Shown piece by piece: positions 26,234-35,292 of a stretch of 64,000 nt of DNA; positions within the stretch are counted from its first letter, which is position 1, and each line of letters starts with the position of its first letter. The notes under the pieces are model-generated. The model did not search any database, had not been told where the DNA came from, and saw nothing but the letters and a program-made list of their open reading frames with translations. The translations under genes and the position numbers were made by a program. Location: positions 558,001 through 622,000 of the forward strand of contig NZ_JBBYXK010000001.1 in NCBI RefSeq assembly GCF_039655875.1, written 5' to 3'. The stretch is from Emcibacter sp. SYSU 3D8 (lineage in GTDB: Bacteria; Pseudomonadota; Alphaproteobacteria; SMXS01).

Positions 26234-27007
26234 GTGAAGATCGCCACCTATAATATCAACGGCGTGAACGGACGCCTGCCCCGCCTGCTGGAATGGCTGG
26301 GCGAAGCCGAACCTGACGTGGTCTGTCTCCAGGAGTTGAAAGCGCCCGGCGACAAGTTTCCGGAAAGCGCCATACGCAGCGCCGGCTATGGCTGCATCTG
26401 GCTCGGCGAAGCGCGCTGGAACGGCGTCGCCATCCTGGCGCGCGGCACAGATCCTGTCGAGACGCGGCGCACCCTGCCCGGCGATCCCGGCGACCAGCAG
26501 AGCCGCTACATCGAGGCGGCGGTGGACGGCGTGCTGATCGGGAACCTTTATCTGCCCAACGGCAATCCGGCGCCCGGCCCCAAATTCGACTACAAGCTGG
26601 CCTGGCTGGTACGCCTCATCCGCCACGCCTCGGCTTTGATCGCGTCGGACATGCCAGTGGTTCTGGCAGGCGACTTCAACATCATTCCCACCGACAACGA
26701 CGTCTACAAGCCTGAGCGCTGGCTGGGAGATGCGCTGTTCGCGCCGGAGGCGAAGGACGGGTTCAGCCGGCTGCTGGCCCAGGGCTGGACCGACGCGATC
26801 CGGTCAATGCATCCTGACCAGTCGATCTATACGTTCTGGGACTACTGGCGGAATGCCTATGCACGGAATGCCGGTATTCGCATCGACCATCTGCTGCTCA
26901 GTCCTGCGGTAGCCGGGCGAATGACGGCCGCCGGCGTCGACAAGGAAATACGCGGCCGAGAGAAGCCCAGTGATCACGCGCCTGCCTGGGTCGAGTTGTC
27001 GGATTAA
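26234..27007 (+). CDS. xthA: Exodeoxyribonuclease III
   Basis: A 257-residue AP endonuclease / 3'-5' exonuclease of the EEP fold. Catalytic motifs are ATYNINGVN (Asn), LQELK (metal-binding Glu), NLYLPNGN, GDFNIIPTDND (Asp/Asn pair) and SDHAPAW (general-base His). The start is GTG at 26234 with GGGAG at 26223-26227. It acts in base-excision repair, downstream of glycosylases such as the Mpg and Tag enzymes also in this window. Confidence 0.93.
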   Translation: MKIATYNINGVNGRLPRLLEWLGEAEPDVVCLQELKAPGDKFPESAIRSAGYGCIWLGEARWNGVAILARGTDPVETRRTLPGDPGDQQSRYIEAAVDGVLIGNLYLPNGNPAPGPKFDYKLAWLVRLIRHASALIASDMPVVLAGDFNIIPTDNDVYKPERWLGDALFAPEAKDGFSRLLAQGWTDAIRSMHPDQSIYTFWDYWRNAYARNAGIRIDHLLLSPAVAGRMTAAGVDKEIRGREKPSDHAPAWVELSD

Positions 27008-27137
27008 CCGGCCAATGCGCCCGCCGCCGACCAGATTGTGCACGCATGCATTTGCAAATAGTTGATATATAGATTGAGGTTAGCCGGCGTGATAGCGTTG
27101 TCGTCGTAGTGACACAAAGCGTTTGGGGAGGCGTGAA

Positions 27138-28811
27138 ATGTCCGGTAAATCAGGCGATAAAACTACACCAGCCGGCACCTTGCAGCCAGGAGACGCGTCG
27201 GAGACCCTGACCGAAATGGGCCTTCACGACCTGTTCTATTCCTATACGCACGCGATCCGCCCGGAGACGTTTCTGAAGACCACAAGCGATTTGTATTTCA
27301 ACCTGTTACAGGTTTCGACGGGCACCTCGGAGATCGCCCCCGACCGCAAGGACTGGCGCTTCAAGGATGAGGCCTGGCTGAAGAGTCCCGCCTATAAACG
27401 TCTCGCCCAGGCCTATCTCGCCATGTCGGACGCGATCGAGGCGATGGTCCCCGACGACCTGCCGAAGGATGAAAAGGCCCGCGCCGACTTCGCCGCCACG
27501 GTGCTCGCCAGCGCCATCGCCCCCACCAACTCGCTGTGGGGCAATCCGGAAGCCATGAAGCGGACCATCGAATCCGGCGGCACCAACCTGTGGACCGGCG
27601 GCATGGCGCTGTGGCGCGACATGTTCGAGAACGACGGCCTGCCGCAACAGGTCGATAATTCAAGCTTCGAGGTCGGCAGAAACCTTGCCGTGACACCCGG
27701 GTCGGTCGTCTTGCGCACCGAGATGTTCGAGCTGATCCAGTACAGGCCGGCGACGGAAACGGTGAAGCAGCTGCCGGTGATCCTGATCCCGCCCCAGATC
27801 GGCCGCTATTATTTCACCGACCTGGCGCCGGGCCGGAGTTTCGCCGAATACGCCGTCAGCCAGGGGCTGCATTATTTCACCGTGAGCTGGCGCAACCCGT
27901 CGCCCGACAACCGCGATTGGGGACTGGAAGAATACCTGCAGGCAGCGATCGAGGCGACCGAGGCGGTGCTGAAGATCACCGGCCAGAAAAAGGCCAACTT
28001 CGTCGGTTTCTGCGCCGGCGGTATGCTGACCGCGATCATGGTTGCCTGGCTGGCGGCCCGGAAGAAATCCTGGGTCAATACCGCGACCCTGTGCGTCACC
28101 ATGATGAACTACAAGGCCGAGGCCTCTTTGGGCGCGTTCCGGCTGCCCGCCATGCTGTCGGTTGCCAAAGCCAAGTCACAGGTGGACGGCGTGCTGCAGG
28201 GCAAGGACCTGGCCAAGGTATTCGCCTGGCTGCGGCCCAACGACCTGATCTGGAAATACTGGGTGAACAACTACCTGATGGGTGATGTACCGCCGGCCTT
28301 CGACATCCTGGCCTGGAACAAGGACAGCACCAACCTGCCCGCCAAGCTGCACGAGGACTTCCTGCATCTGTTCGAGGAAAATGACCTGATCGAGCCGGGC
28401 GCCTTCGAAATCCTCGGCGAGGCCATCGATCTGGGCAAGATCAGGTGCGACACCTTCATCGTCGGCGCGCTCACCGACCACCTGACGCCGTGGAAGGGCT
28501 GCTACGAAACGGTCCACCTGGTGAACAGCAAGTCGACATTCGCGCTCAGCAATGGCGGCCACATCGCCGCGCTGGTCAACCCGCCCGGCAACAGCAAGGC
28601 CTATTACTGGGTCGGCGACAACATCAGGCCCACCGCCGACGACTGGCTCGAACATGCCGCCAAGACGTCGGGAAGCTGGTGGGAAAGCTGGGCAACCTGG
28701 TGTGCGGCCAGATCGGGTAACAACATCGTTGCGCCGGCGTTGCCCGGATGCGAGGGTCTACCCCCGCTCTGCGACGCGCCCGGTACTTACGTGCGAGAAC
28801 AAAGCACCTGA
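27138..28811 (+). CDS. phaC: Class I poly(3-hydroxyalkanoate) synthase
   Basis: A 557-residue polymerase that makes polyhydroxyalkanoate from hydroxyacyl-CoA. The lipase-like box is GFCAGG, with nucleophile Cys292; the other triad members are Asp447 (ALTDHLTPW) and His475 (GGHIAAL). Length and the N-terminal helical domain fit class I. GGGGAGG at 27125-27131 precedes the ATG. It is followed by a PHA depolymerase in the same direction, giving a synthesis-mobilisation pair. No phaA/phaB is adjacent, although a thiolase lies 9 kb downstream. Confidence 0.93.
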   Translation: MSGKSGDKTTPAGTLQPGDASETLTEMGLHDLFYSYTHAIRPETFLKTTSDLYFNLLQVSTGTSEIAPDRKDWRFKDEAWLKSPAYKRLAQAYLAMSDAIEAMVPDDLPKDEKARADFAATVLASAIAPTNSLWGNPEAMKRTIESGGTNLWTGGMALWRDMFENDGLPQQVDNSSFEVGRNLAVTPGSVVLRTEMFELIQYRPATETVKQLPVILIPPQIGRYYFTDLAPGRSFAEYAVSQGLHYFTVSWRNPSPDNRDWGLEEYLQAAIEATEAVLKITGQKKANFVGFCAGGMLTAIMVAWLAARKKSWVNTATLCVTMMNYKAEASLGAFRLPAMLSVAKAKSQVDGVLQGKDLAKVFAWLRPNDLIWKYWVNNYLMGDVPPAFDILAWNKDSTNLPAKLHEDFLHLFEENDLIEPGAFEILGEAIDLGKIRCDTFIVGALTDHLTPWKGCYETVHLVNSKSTFALSNGGHIAALVNPPGNSKAYYWVGDNIRPTADDWLEHAAKTSGSWWESWATWCAARSGNNIVAPALPGCEGLPPLCDAPGTYVREQST

Positions 28812-28909
28812 AGCGTCGTTATTAGGGACGATTGTGGGAAGGCCAACATCCCCACGCTCAGATTGGGTTGAACGAAGCGCGCGATCTCTAAGCTGTGCTT
28901 CCGGGAGAG

Positions 28910-30133
28910 ATGCGAGTGCTTTACGACAGCTATGAGTTCGCCCGCCACATGACGCGGCCTCTTACTTTCTTTCTGGACAGCTACAGGTCGATGCTTAACC
29001 ACGACCTGAACCCCCTGAAAGACACGGCTCTCAGCCGGACCCTGTCGGCGCTGGCTGAAACGCCCTACCGTATCCTGAAGGATTACCCCAAGCAGGCGTT
29101 CGGCGTTACCGCCGAGCGCGACGGCGAAACCTATGCCCTTCGCGAGCAGGTTGTCTCGCGCCTCCCGTTCTGCGATCTGGTCGGTTTCCAGGTCGACGGC
29201 GCCGACGAGAAGCCGAAGGTGCTGATCGCCGCCGCCCTGTCCGGGCACCATGCAACCTTGCTGCGCGACACGGTGCGCGGCTTCGCGCGGGATTTCGCCC
29301 CCTATATCACCGACTGGCGCAACGCCCGCGAGGTGCCTGTGTCGGAAGGGGATTTCGGCTTCGACGATTATGTCGCCTACCTGATCGAGTTCATGACCGA
29401 CCTTGGTCCCGGCACCCACATGGTCGCCACCTGCCAGGCGGCGCCGCCGGCGCTTGTCGCCGCAGCGATCCTGGCCGAGCGTAACCCCGAGCTTGTGCCG
29501 GCCAGCCTGACGCTGATGGCCGGCCCCATGGATACGCGGATCAACCCCGGATTCATCAACAAGCTGACCGAGAAAGTGCCGCTGAAGCTGATGCGCAAGG
29601 TCGCCATCAAGACCGTGCCAAGGGGCTTTCCCGGTGCCGGACGCCGGGTCTATCCGGGCTTCTTCCAGCTGAGCGGCTTCATGTCGATCAACCTGATGCC
29701 GCATATCAAGCGGCACGCCTCGTTCCTCGGCGACGGCATCAAGGGCAACGACGACGAGGCCGACGTCTTCCGCGACTTCTACGATGAATATTTCGCGGTC
29801 CTGGACATGACCGAGGCCTTTTATGTGGAATCGCTGGAGCGGGTGTTTTTCGAGCACCACATTCCGCGCGGCGTGATGACCTATCGGGGCGACGCGGTGG
29901 ATTTTGGCGCCATCCGCGACATGCCGCTGCTGACCATCGAGGGCGACAAGGACAATATGTGTCCGCCCGGCCAGACCGTCGCGGCCCACGACATCTGCCC
30001 CAACATCCCCGACTACAAGCGCGGCCAGCACATCCAGGTCGGCGCCGGCCATTACGGCGTATTCTCGGGCTCGCGCTTCCAGAACGAGATCTACCCGGTG
30101 GTGCGCGCCTTCATGGGACGCAGCACCGCCTGA
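28910..30133 (+). CDS. phaZ: Intracellular polyhydroxyalkanoate depolymerase
   Basis: A 407-residue alpha/beta-hydrolase of the PhaZ family that mobilises stored PHA. It begins MRVLYDSYEFARHMTRP; YDSYE is typical of the family start. The nucleophile elbow is CQAAPP (the family uses Cys), with GDKDNMCPPGQT as the acid region and GAGHYGVFSG carrying the His. GGGAGAG immediately precedes the ATG at 28910, which is close; a GTG at 28895 is an alternative. It lies ~100 bp downstream of phaC in the same orientation and converges with the P-type ATPase gene. Confidence 0.92.
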   Translation: MRVLYDSYEFARHMTRPLTFFLDSYRSMLNHDLNPLKDTALSRTLSALAETPYRILKDYPKQAFGVTAERDGETYALREQVVSRLPFCDLVGFQVDGADEKPKVLIAAALSGHHATLLRDTVRGFARDFAPYITDWRNAREVPVSEGDFGFDDYVAYLIEFMTDLGPGTHMVATCQAAPPALVAAAILAERNPELVPASLTLMAGPMDTRINPGFINKLTEKVPLKLMRKVAIKTVPRGFPGAGRRVYPGFFQLSGFMSINLMPHIKRHASFLGDGIKGNDDEADVFRDFYDEYFAVLDMTEAFYVESLERVFFEHHIPRGVMTYRGDAVDFGAIRDMPLLTIEGDKDNMCPPGQTVAAHDICPNIPDYKRGQHIQVGAGHYGVFSGSRFQNEIYPVVRAFMGRSTA

Positions 30134-30151
30134 AGGATCTGCGCCCGCCGA

Positions 30152-32863
30152 TCAGATATAATCGGCCGTCCGTTCCCGTCTGATGGCAAGCCTGATCTGC
30201 TTTTCGGTTTCGATCAGGGCGAACAGCGCCACACCCACGCCGACAATCAGCACACCATCGCGAAGCCTGATGGCCTCGGTATCGAAGATGACCTGCAGCG
30301 GCGGCAGGTAGGTAATGGCGAACTGCGCCAGGGTGACGACGACCACGGTCAGCCATACGACTTTCGTGCCGCGCGCCGCCTTCCATGTCAGTGACGTGCC
30401 GTAGATGTTGCGGATGAAAAAGAGATGGAAGATTTCCATCACCACCAGGGTGTTGAGGCCCATGGTGCGCGCCAGTTCCACGGAATAGCCGCGATCGAGC
30501 GCGTAGCTGAAGATGCCGAACACCCCGAATACGAACAGCACCGACACCAGCACGATATGCCACACCAGTTCGCCGCCGATCAGCGAGTCATTCCGTTGCC
30601 GCGGCGGTCGGCGCATGGTGTTCTCTTCGGTCGGCTCGAAGGCGAGCGCAAGACCCAGCGTCGAGGCGGTAATCAGGTTGATCCAGAGAATCTGCAGCGG
30701 CGTCAGCGGCAGGGTCACGCCGAGCAGCAGGGCGACGATAATGGTCACGCTCTCGCCCGCGCTGGTGGGCAGCGTCCAACTGACAACCTTCTTGATGTTG
30801 TCGTAAACGGTGCGCCCCTCGCGCACGGCCGCCGCGATTGACGCGAAATTGTCGTCCGACAGCACCAGCACCGAGGCTTCCTTGGCGGCCTCGCTGCCCT
30901 TTCGGCCCATCGCGATCCCGGCATCGGCGCGCTTGAGCGCGGGCGCGTCGTTCACGCCGTCACCGGTCATGGCCACGGTCATGCCGTGGGACTGCAGCGC
31001 CATGACCAGGCGCAACTTATGCTCCGGGCTGGTGCGGGCAAAGATGTCGCAATCCAGCACCGCGCTTTTAAGTGCCGCCTCACCCATGCCGTCGAGATCG
31101 GCGCCGGTCAGCACCTTGTCAGGATTTCGCAGGCCGATCTGCCTGCCGATGGCCGCAGCGGTCCGGGCATGGTCGCCCGTGATCATCTTGACGCGGATGC
31201 CCGCATCGCGGCATTCGCCAACGGCCGCGATGGCTTCAGGTCTTGGAGGATCGATCATGCCCACCATGCCCAGCAATGTGAGGGTTCCCTCTACATCGCT
31301 GTGCTCGAGCACTGTCTGCGCCGGTTCCGCCGACCTCACGGCGAAGGCCAGCACCCGCTGGCCCAGCCCCGCGATCCTGTCGGATTCGCCGGTCCAGTAT
31401 TCGCGGTCGACCGCCTCGGTGCCGCCCGCTGGCACGCGCTGATCGACACACATTTCAATGATCCGCTCGGGCGCACCCTTCACGAAGATGCACGCATGGC
31501 GCTCGTGGTCATGGACCAGGGTCGCCATGAATCGGTGCTGGGCATCGAATGAAATGGCATCCGTGCGCGTCCATTCCGCCCGCTGCTGGCGCACATCCAG
31601 ATCGACCTTGGCGGCGAAAGCCAGCAGCGCCCCTTCCATCGGGTCGCCCTCGACTACCCAGACAGTCTCATGCTCGCGAAGGGCGGCGTCGTTGCACAGG
31701 GCACTGGCGCGGGCCAGTTCTTCCAGCACGGCGTGCTCGTTCGCGTCCACCAGCGCATCGTCCAGCCGGATGACGCCTTTCGGCTCATAGCCTGTGCCCT
31801 CCAGCGTGAAAAGGTGGTGGCGCGTGAGTACCGAAGCGACCATCATTTCGTTGCGGGTCAGCGTGCCGGTCTTGTCGGTGCAGATGACGGACACCGCGCC
31901 CAGCGTCTCGATTGCCGGCAGCCGGCGCACGATGGCGTTGCGCCTTGCCATGGCCTGGACACCGATGGCGAGCGTGATGGTCAGGACGGCGGGCAATCCT
32001 TCCGGTATGGCGGCCACCGACAGGCCCACCACCACCATGAATATTTCCTCGAAGTCATAATGTGCGACGAAATAGCCGTAGACCAGCAGCAGCGCGGCGA
32101 TCATCAGGATGAGCAGGGTCAGCCATCTGGCGAAGCCGTCCATCTGCTTCACCAGCGGCGTGGTGAGCACCTGCACGGTCGACAGCAGGCCACTGATGCG
32201 GCCGATTTCCGTGGCGCCGCCAGTCGCCACGATGACGCCCCTGCCCTGGCCGGCGGTCACCAGCGTGCCGCTATACGCCATGCCGGACCGGTCGCCCAGC
32301 GGGGCGTCCGGGGCAACCGGTTCCACATGCTTTTCCACCGGCGCGGATTCGCCGGTGAGAATGGCCTCCTGCACCGACAGGCCATGGGCCGACAACAGCC
32401 TCAGATCGGCCGGAACCTTGTCGCCGGCCTCCAGCAGGACGATATCGCCCGGCACCAGCGTCTCGCCTGCGACACTGCGGCGCTCGCCGCCGCGCAGCAC
32501 GGTCGCGCGGGGCGCCAGCATCTTGCGGATGGCGTCCATTGCCTTCTCCGCCTTGCCTTCCTGGATGTAGCCGATGATGGCATTGGCGAGCACCACCGCC
32601 AGAATGACCAGCGTATCGAAGAGATGGTCCAGCAGCGCCGTAATGACAGCGGAGCCGATCAGGACGTAAATCAGAATATTGTGAAACTGCAGCAGGAAGC
32701 GCGTCAGCATGCTGCGCTTCCGGACCTCCGGCAGGCGGTTCGGGCCGCTGGACCGCAGCCGGGCCTCGGCTTCCGGTCCGCTGAGGCCGGCAGGCGGTGT
32801 CTTCAGGGCCTCAAGGGCCGCCTCCGCCGGCCGGTCGTGCCATGTCGCTCGATTGTCATCCAT
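30152..32863 (-). CDS. P-type cation-transporting ATPase (P2 type)
   Basis: A 903-residue pump. The N-terminal cation-ATPase motif LSGPEAEARLRSSGPN is followed by TGES (170-173), PEGLPA in M4 (287-292), the phosphorylated Asp330 in ICTDKTGTLT, the nucleotide-binding KGAPERI, and the hinge TGDGVNDAPALK. M4 PEGLP resembles calcium pumps, but M6 reads WINLITASTLGLALAFEP, where SERCA-type pumps have an Asp two residues after the Asn-x2-Thr; here it is Ala. The transported ion is therefore uncertain. The ATG at 32863 was picked because it starts the conserved N-domain. It converges with phaZ. Confidence 0.92.
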   Translation of the reverse strand: MDDNRATWHDRPAEAALEALKTPPAGLSGPEAEARLRSSGPNRLPEVRKRSMLTRFLLQFHNILIYVLIGSAVITALLDHLFDTLVILAVVLANAIIGYIQEGKAEKAMDAIRKMLAPRATVLRGGERRSVAGETLVPGDIVLLEAGDKVPADLRLLSAHGLSVQEAILTGESAPVEKHVEPVAPDAPLGDRSGMAYSGTLVTAGQGRGVIVATGGATEIGRISGLLSTVQVLTTPLVKQMDGFARWLTLLILMIAALLLVYGYFVAHYDFEEIFMVVVGLSVAAIPEGLPAVLTITLAIGVQAMARRNAIVRRLPAIETLGAVSVICTDKTGTLTRNEMMVASVLTRHHLFTLEGTGYEPKGVIRLDDALVDANEHAVLEELARASALCNDAALREHETVWVVEGDPMEGALLAFAAKVDLDVRQQRAEWTRTDAISFDAQHRFMATLVHDHERHACIFVKGAPERIIEMCVDQRVPAGGTEAVDREYWTGESDRIAGLGQRVLAFAVRSAEPAQTVLEHSDVEGTLTLLGMVGMIDPPRPEAIAAVGECRDAGIRVKMITGDHARTAAAIGRQIGLRNPDKVLTGADLDGMGEAALKSAVLDCDIFARTSPEHKLRLVMALQSHGMTVAMTGDGVNDAPALKRADAGIAMGRKGSEAAKEASVLVLSDDNFASIAAAVREGRTVYDNIKKVVSWTLPTSAGESVTIIVALLLGVTLPLTPLQILWINLITASTLGLALAFEPTEENTMRRPPRQRNDSLIGGELVWHIVLVSVLFVFGVFGIFSYALDRGYSVELARTMGLNTLVVMEIFHLFFIRNIYGTSLTWKAARGTKVVWLTVVVVTLAQFAITYLPPLQVIFDTEAIRLRDGVLIVGVGVALFALIETEKQIRLAIRRERTADYI

Positions 32864-32966
32864 TGCCCATACGCACTCGCCCGGAGGTATGAGACTACGG
32901 CGATTTTGGCGGCGGCGCACCTGCCACTGCGCGAGCGTCGGCCATGTGAGGCGCGGGGCCGCCTTC

Positions 32967-33533
32967 CTATTCGAGAACGACGACCACCACCCGGCGATTC
33001 TCCTTGCGGCCGCCCGGTGTCTGCGCGTCCTCGCCGTAGGAGATACTGGCCATGTGCCTGAGAGGCACGCCCTGCTGGCCAAGAAAACGGCGCACGGTCT
33101 CGGCCCGCTGCCAGCCCAGCTTGTAGTTGGCGGCGGCCGATCCGGATTCGTCGGTATATCCCTGGACCTCGATGGAAACGCCCCGGTTTGCCGACTTGAG
33201 CTGGCCGGCTAGATTGGAGAGCTTCGCCTTGCCGTCGTCGGTCAGCGTGGAGCCGCCCACCTTGAATGGCCCGACATCGACCGTCGCGACCACGCTGTAA
33301 GCGAACTTGCCGCGCGCTGCCGCGTTGGCGCGCTCCATCGCCTCGCGCGCTGCCTGCTCGACCGCAGCCACCCGCACATCGAGCGTGCTGATCTGTTGTC
33401 CCCGGGCCTGATCCTGCGCGTTGACCTGCGCCTCGAGGGCGGCAACCTTCTGATCGACGTACTTTTCCGTGGCGCAGCCACCAAGCAGAAGCGTGCCGGC
33501 CAGTGCAAGTGCCGATATTCTGATGTTGGACAT
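32967..33533 (-). CDS. OmpA-family outer-membrane lipoprotein
   Basis: A 188-residue protein with a lipoprotein signal (LLLGGC, Cys20), a coiled-coil-like segment (residues ~22-75), and a C-terminal OmpA domain: FKVGGSTLTDDGKAKL, QGYTDESGSAAANYKLGWQRAETVRRFL and GRKENRRVVV. The domain binds peptidoglycan non-covalently and ties the outer membrane to the wall. GGGAGG lies before the ATG at 33533. It is ~100 bp upstream of, and codirectional with, the P-type ATPase gene. Confidence 0.92.
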   Translation of the reverse strand: MSNIRISALALAGTLLLGGCATEKYVDQKVAALEAQVNAQDQARGQQISTLDVRVAAVEQAAREAMERANAAARGKFAYSVVATVDVGPFKVGGSTLTDDGKAKLSNLAGQLKSANRGVSIEVQGYTDESGSAAANYKLGWQRAETVRRFLGQQGVPLRHMASISYGEDAQTPGGRKENRRVVVVVLE

Positions 33534-33686
33534 TCGGTTCCTCCCTTCGGTGCCCCGGTTCGAGGCTACCTCCGTTCAATGTCCTGATTTTTCGGCTTAA
33601 CTGCGGCCATTCCGGGATTAACTCGCCCCGGGTAGGGCGCTCCGGTGCGCGGCTGCCTTAATTGCCGCGTCGAGGCCGCCGGGCAA

Positions 33687-35045
33687 TCATCGCCGGCTGC
33701 GAAGCTGCTCGATATCGCGGGTTACGCTGCGCGATGCCATGACATATGCGAAGGCGCCACCCAGGCTGATCATGACAACCGCGACCATGGCATAGCGCAG
33801 CGACTGGTCGCCCACATACGGTTCGATGACGCTGCTTACCGTGCCGGTGAACACCGGGCCCAACCCCAGCGCAATGAGATTGTAGATCAGCATGTAGACG
33901 GATGCAGCCATGGCGCGCCGGCCGGGCGACACGAGTTCCTGGATGATCGCCCAGGTCGGCCCGGCGTAAACGCTGGACAGAAAGCCGGGAACGATGAACA
34001 GCCCGATGACCAGCCACGCATTGTCCGACAGCAGCATGGTGATCATGAACGGCGCGCTCAGGACGATGGCGACGGCCGGCAGCCAGCCGTTCCAGTGCAG
34101 GCCCCGCCGCGCCGCCAGCTTGGCGCAGATATAGCCGCCCAGAAAGGTGCCAATGGCGCCGAGTACGCCGGTCATGATGGAGATGACGGTACCCGCCTCG
34201 CCGGTCGAGAAGTCATGGTAGCGGATGAAATAGGACGGCATGAAGGTGTAGAGGCCATAGCCCGTCAGCCCGTAGAGCGCGCCGCCGGCGGTGAACCAGC
34301 GGATCGAAGGCACCCGCGCCATGTAGGCGATACTGGCGATGGTTTCCGCGACAACATGCGGTCTCGTGCCGGCCGCTTCGTCTGGATTGTACGGCCGCTT
34401 CGGCTCCTTGACCGTGAGCCAGATGCCGGCCGCCAGCAGCAGGCCGGGAATCGCGGCCGCGGCGAATGCCCAGCGCCAGCCCCACCATTCGTTGACCCAC
34501 CCGCCGATGAGCAGGCCCAGCATCAGGCCGATATTGCCGCCCGTCGCCAGCAGCCCCATGGCCGCGGCCCGACTCTGGATCGGGAACAGGTTGGAGATGA
34601 TCGACTGCGATGCGGGCATGGTCCCCGCCTCGCCCACGCCAACGCCGATCCGGGCAAGGAAGAGATGCCAGAAGTTCTGCGCGCCGCCGCAAACCGCGGT
34701 CATCACGCTGAAGATGCCGGTGCAGATGACGATGATGTTGCGGCGGCTGAAGCGATCCGCCAGCGCGGCAATGGGGATGCCCAGCGAGGCATAGAAGACC
34801 GCAAACGCAAATCCCGTGAGCAGGCCCAGTACCCAGTCCGCCAGGCCGAACTCCTCGCGGATCGGCTCGAGCAAGACGCCCAGAATCTGGCGATCGAGAA
34901 AATTGACCGCCGCGACCGCGGTCAACAGGATCAGGACGTAGTTGCGGCCTCCAACGGACCATGCGGGCTTTTCGTCCGCTCCGGCGGCTCCGGTTTGCTC
35001 AATAGTCGACAGTGTTCCCGAGCCTCCCCGCTCAGTCGGTGACAA
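33687..35045 (-). CDS. MFS transporter (spinster-like)
   Basis: A 452-residue, 12-helix major facilitator. Signature loops: GIPIAALADRFSRRNII between helices 2 and 3, RIGVGVGEAG in helix 4-5, and a charged central loop. The motif NFLDRQILGVLLEPIREEFGLAD is common in the spinster-like group found beside catabolic genes. The start is uncertain: TTG at 35045 is used here, but GGGGAGG within the first codons suggests translation may begin ~10 codons later. Substrate unknown. Confidence 0.88.
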   Translation of the reverse strand: MSPTERGGSGTLSTIEQTGAAGADEKPAWSVGGRNYVLILLTAVAAVNFLDRQILGVLLEPIREEFGLADWVLGLLTGFAFAVFYASLGIPIAALADRFSRRNIIVICTGIFSVMTAVCGGAQNFWHLFLARIGVGVGEAGTMPASQSIISNLFPIQSRAAAMGLLATGGNIGLMLGLLIGGWVNEWWGWRWAFAAAAIPGLLLAAGIWLTVKEPKRPYNPDEAAGTRPHVVAETIASIAYMARVPSIRWFTAGGALYGLTGYGLYTFMPSYFIRYHDFSTGEAGTVISIMTGVLGAIGTFLGGYICAKLAARRGLHWNGWLPAVAIVLSAPFMITMLLSDNAWLVIGLFIVPGFLSSVYAGPTWAIIQELVSPGRRAMAASVYMLIYNLIALGLGPVFTGTVSSVIEPYVGDQSLRYAMVAVVMISLGGAFAYVMASRSVTRDIEQLRSRR

Positions 35046-35292
35046 GCGCCGGCGATCAGCCGGAGACTTCCCGATAATGACCAGCGGGGACAGGCCCCAT
35101 GCCGCGAACTTTCGCGCCGCCGTCAGGCCGCAAATTCTTGCGGCGCCGTCAGGCCGCGTATCCGCGTCCGGCTCTTACGGTTGTAGGGTCTTTGCCCCAA
35201 CGGTGGCAAGCGATCCCGCCCGGCTGATCGTCGGAAAGCGCACATGCACCGCCGTGCTTCTCGGTTTCGGTAACAGGCAATGATGCCCGGCG

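Noticed and set aside
35109-35157. Short direct repeat GCCGTCAGGCCGC upstream of the MFS gene
   Set aside because: Only two 13-base copies in GC-rich sequence; likely chance or slippage.
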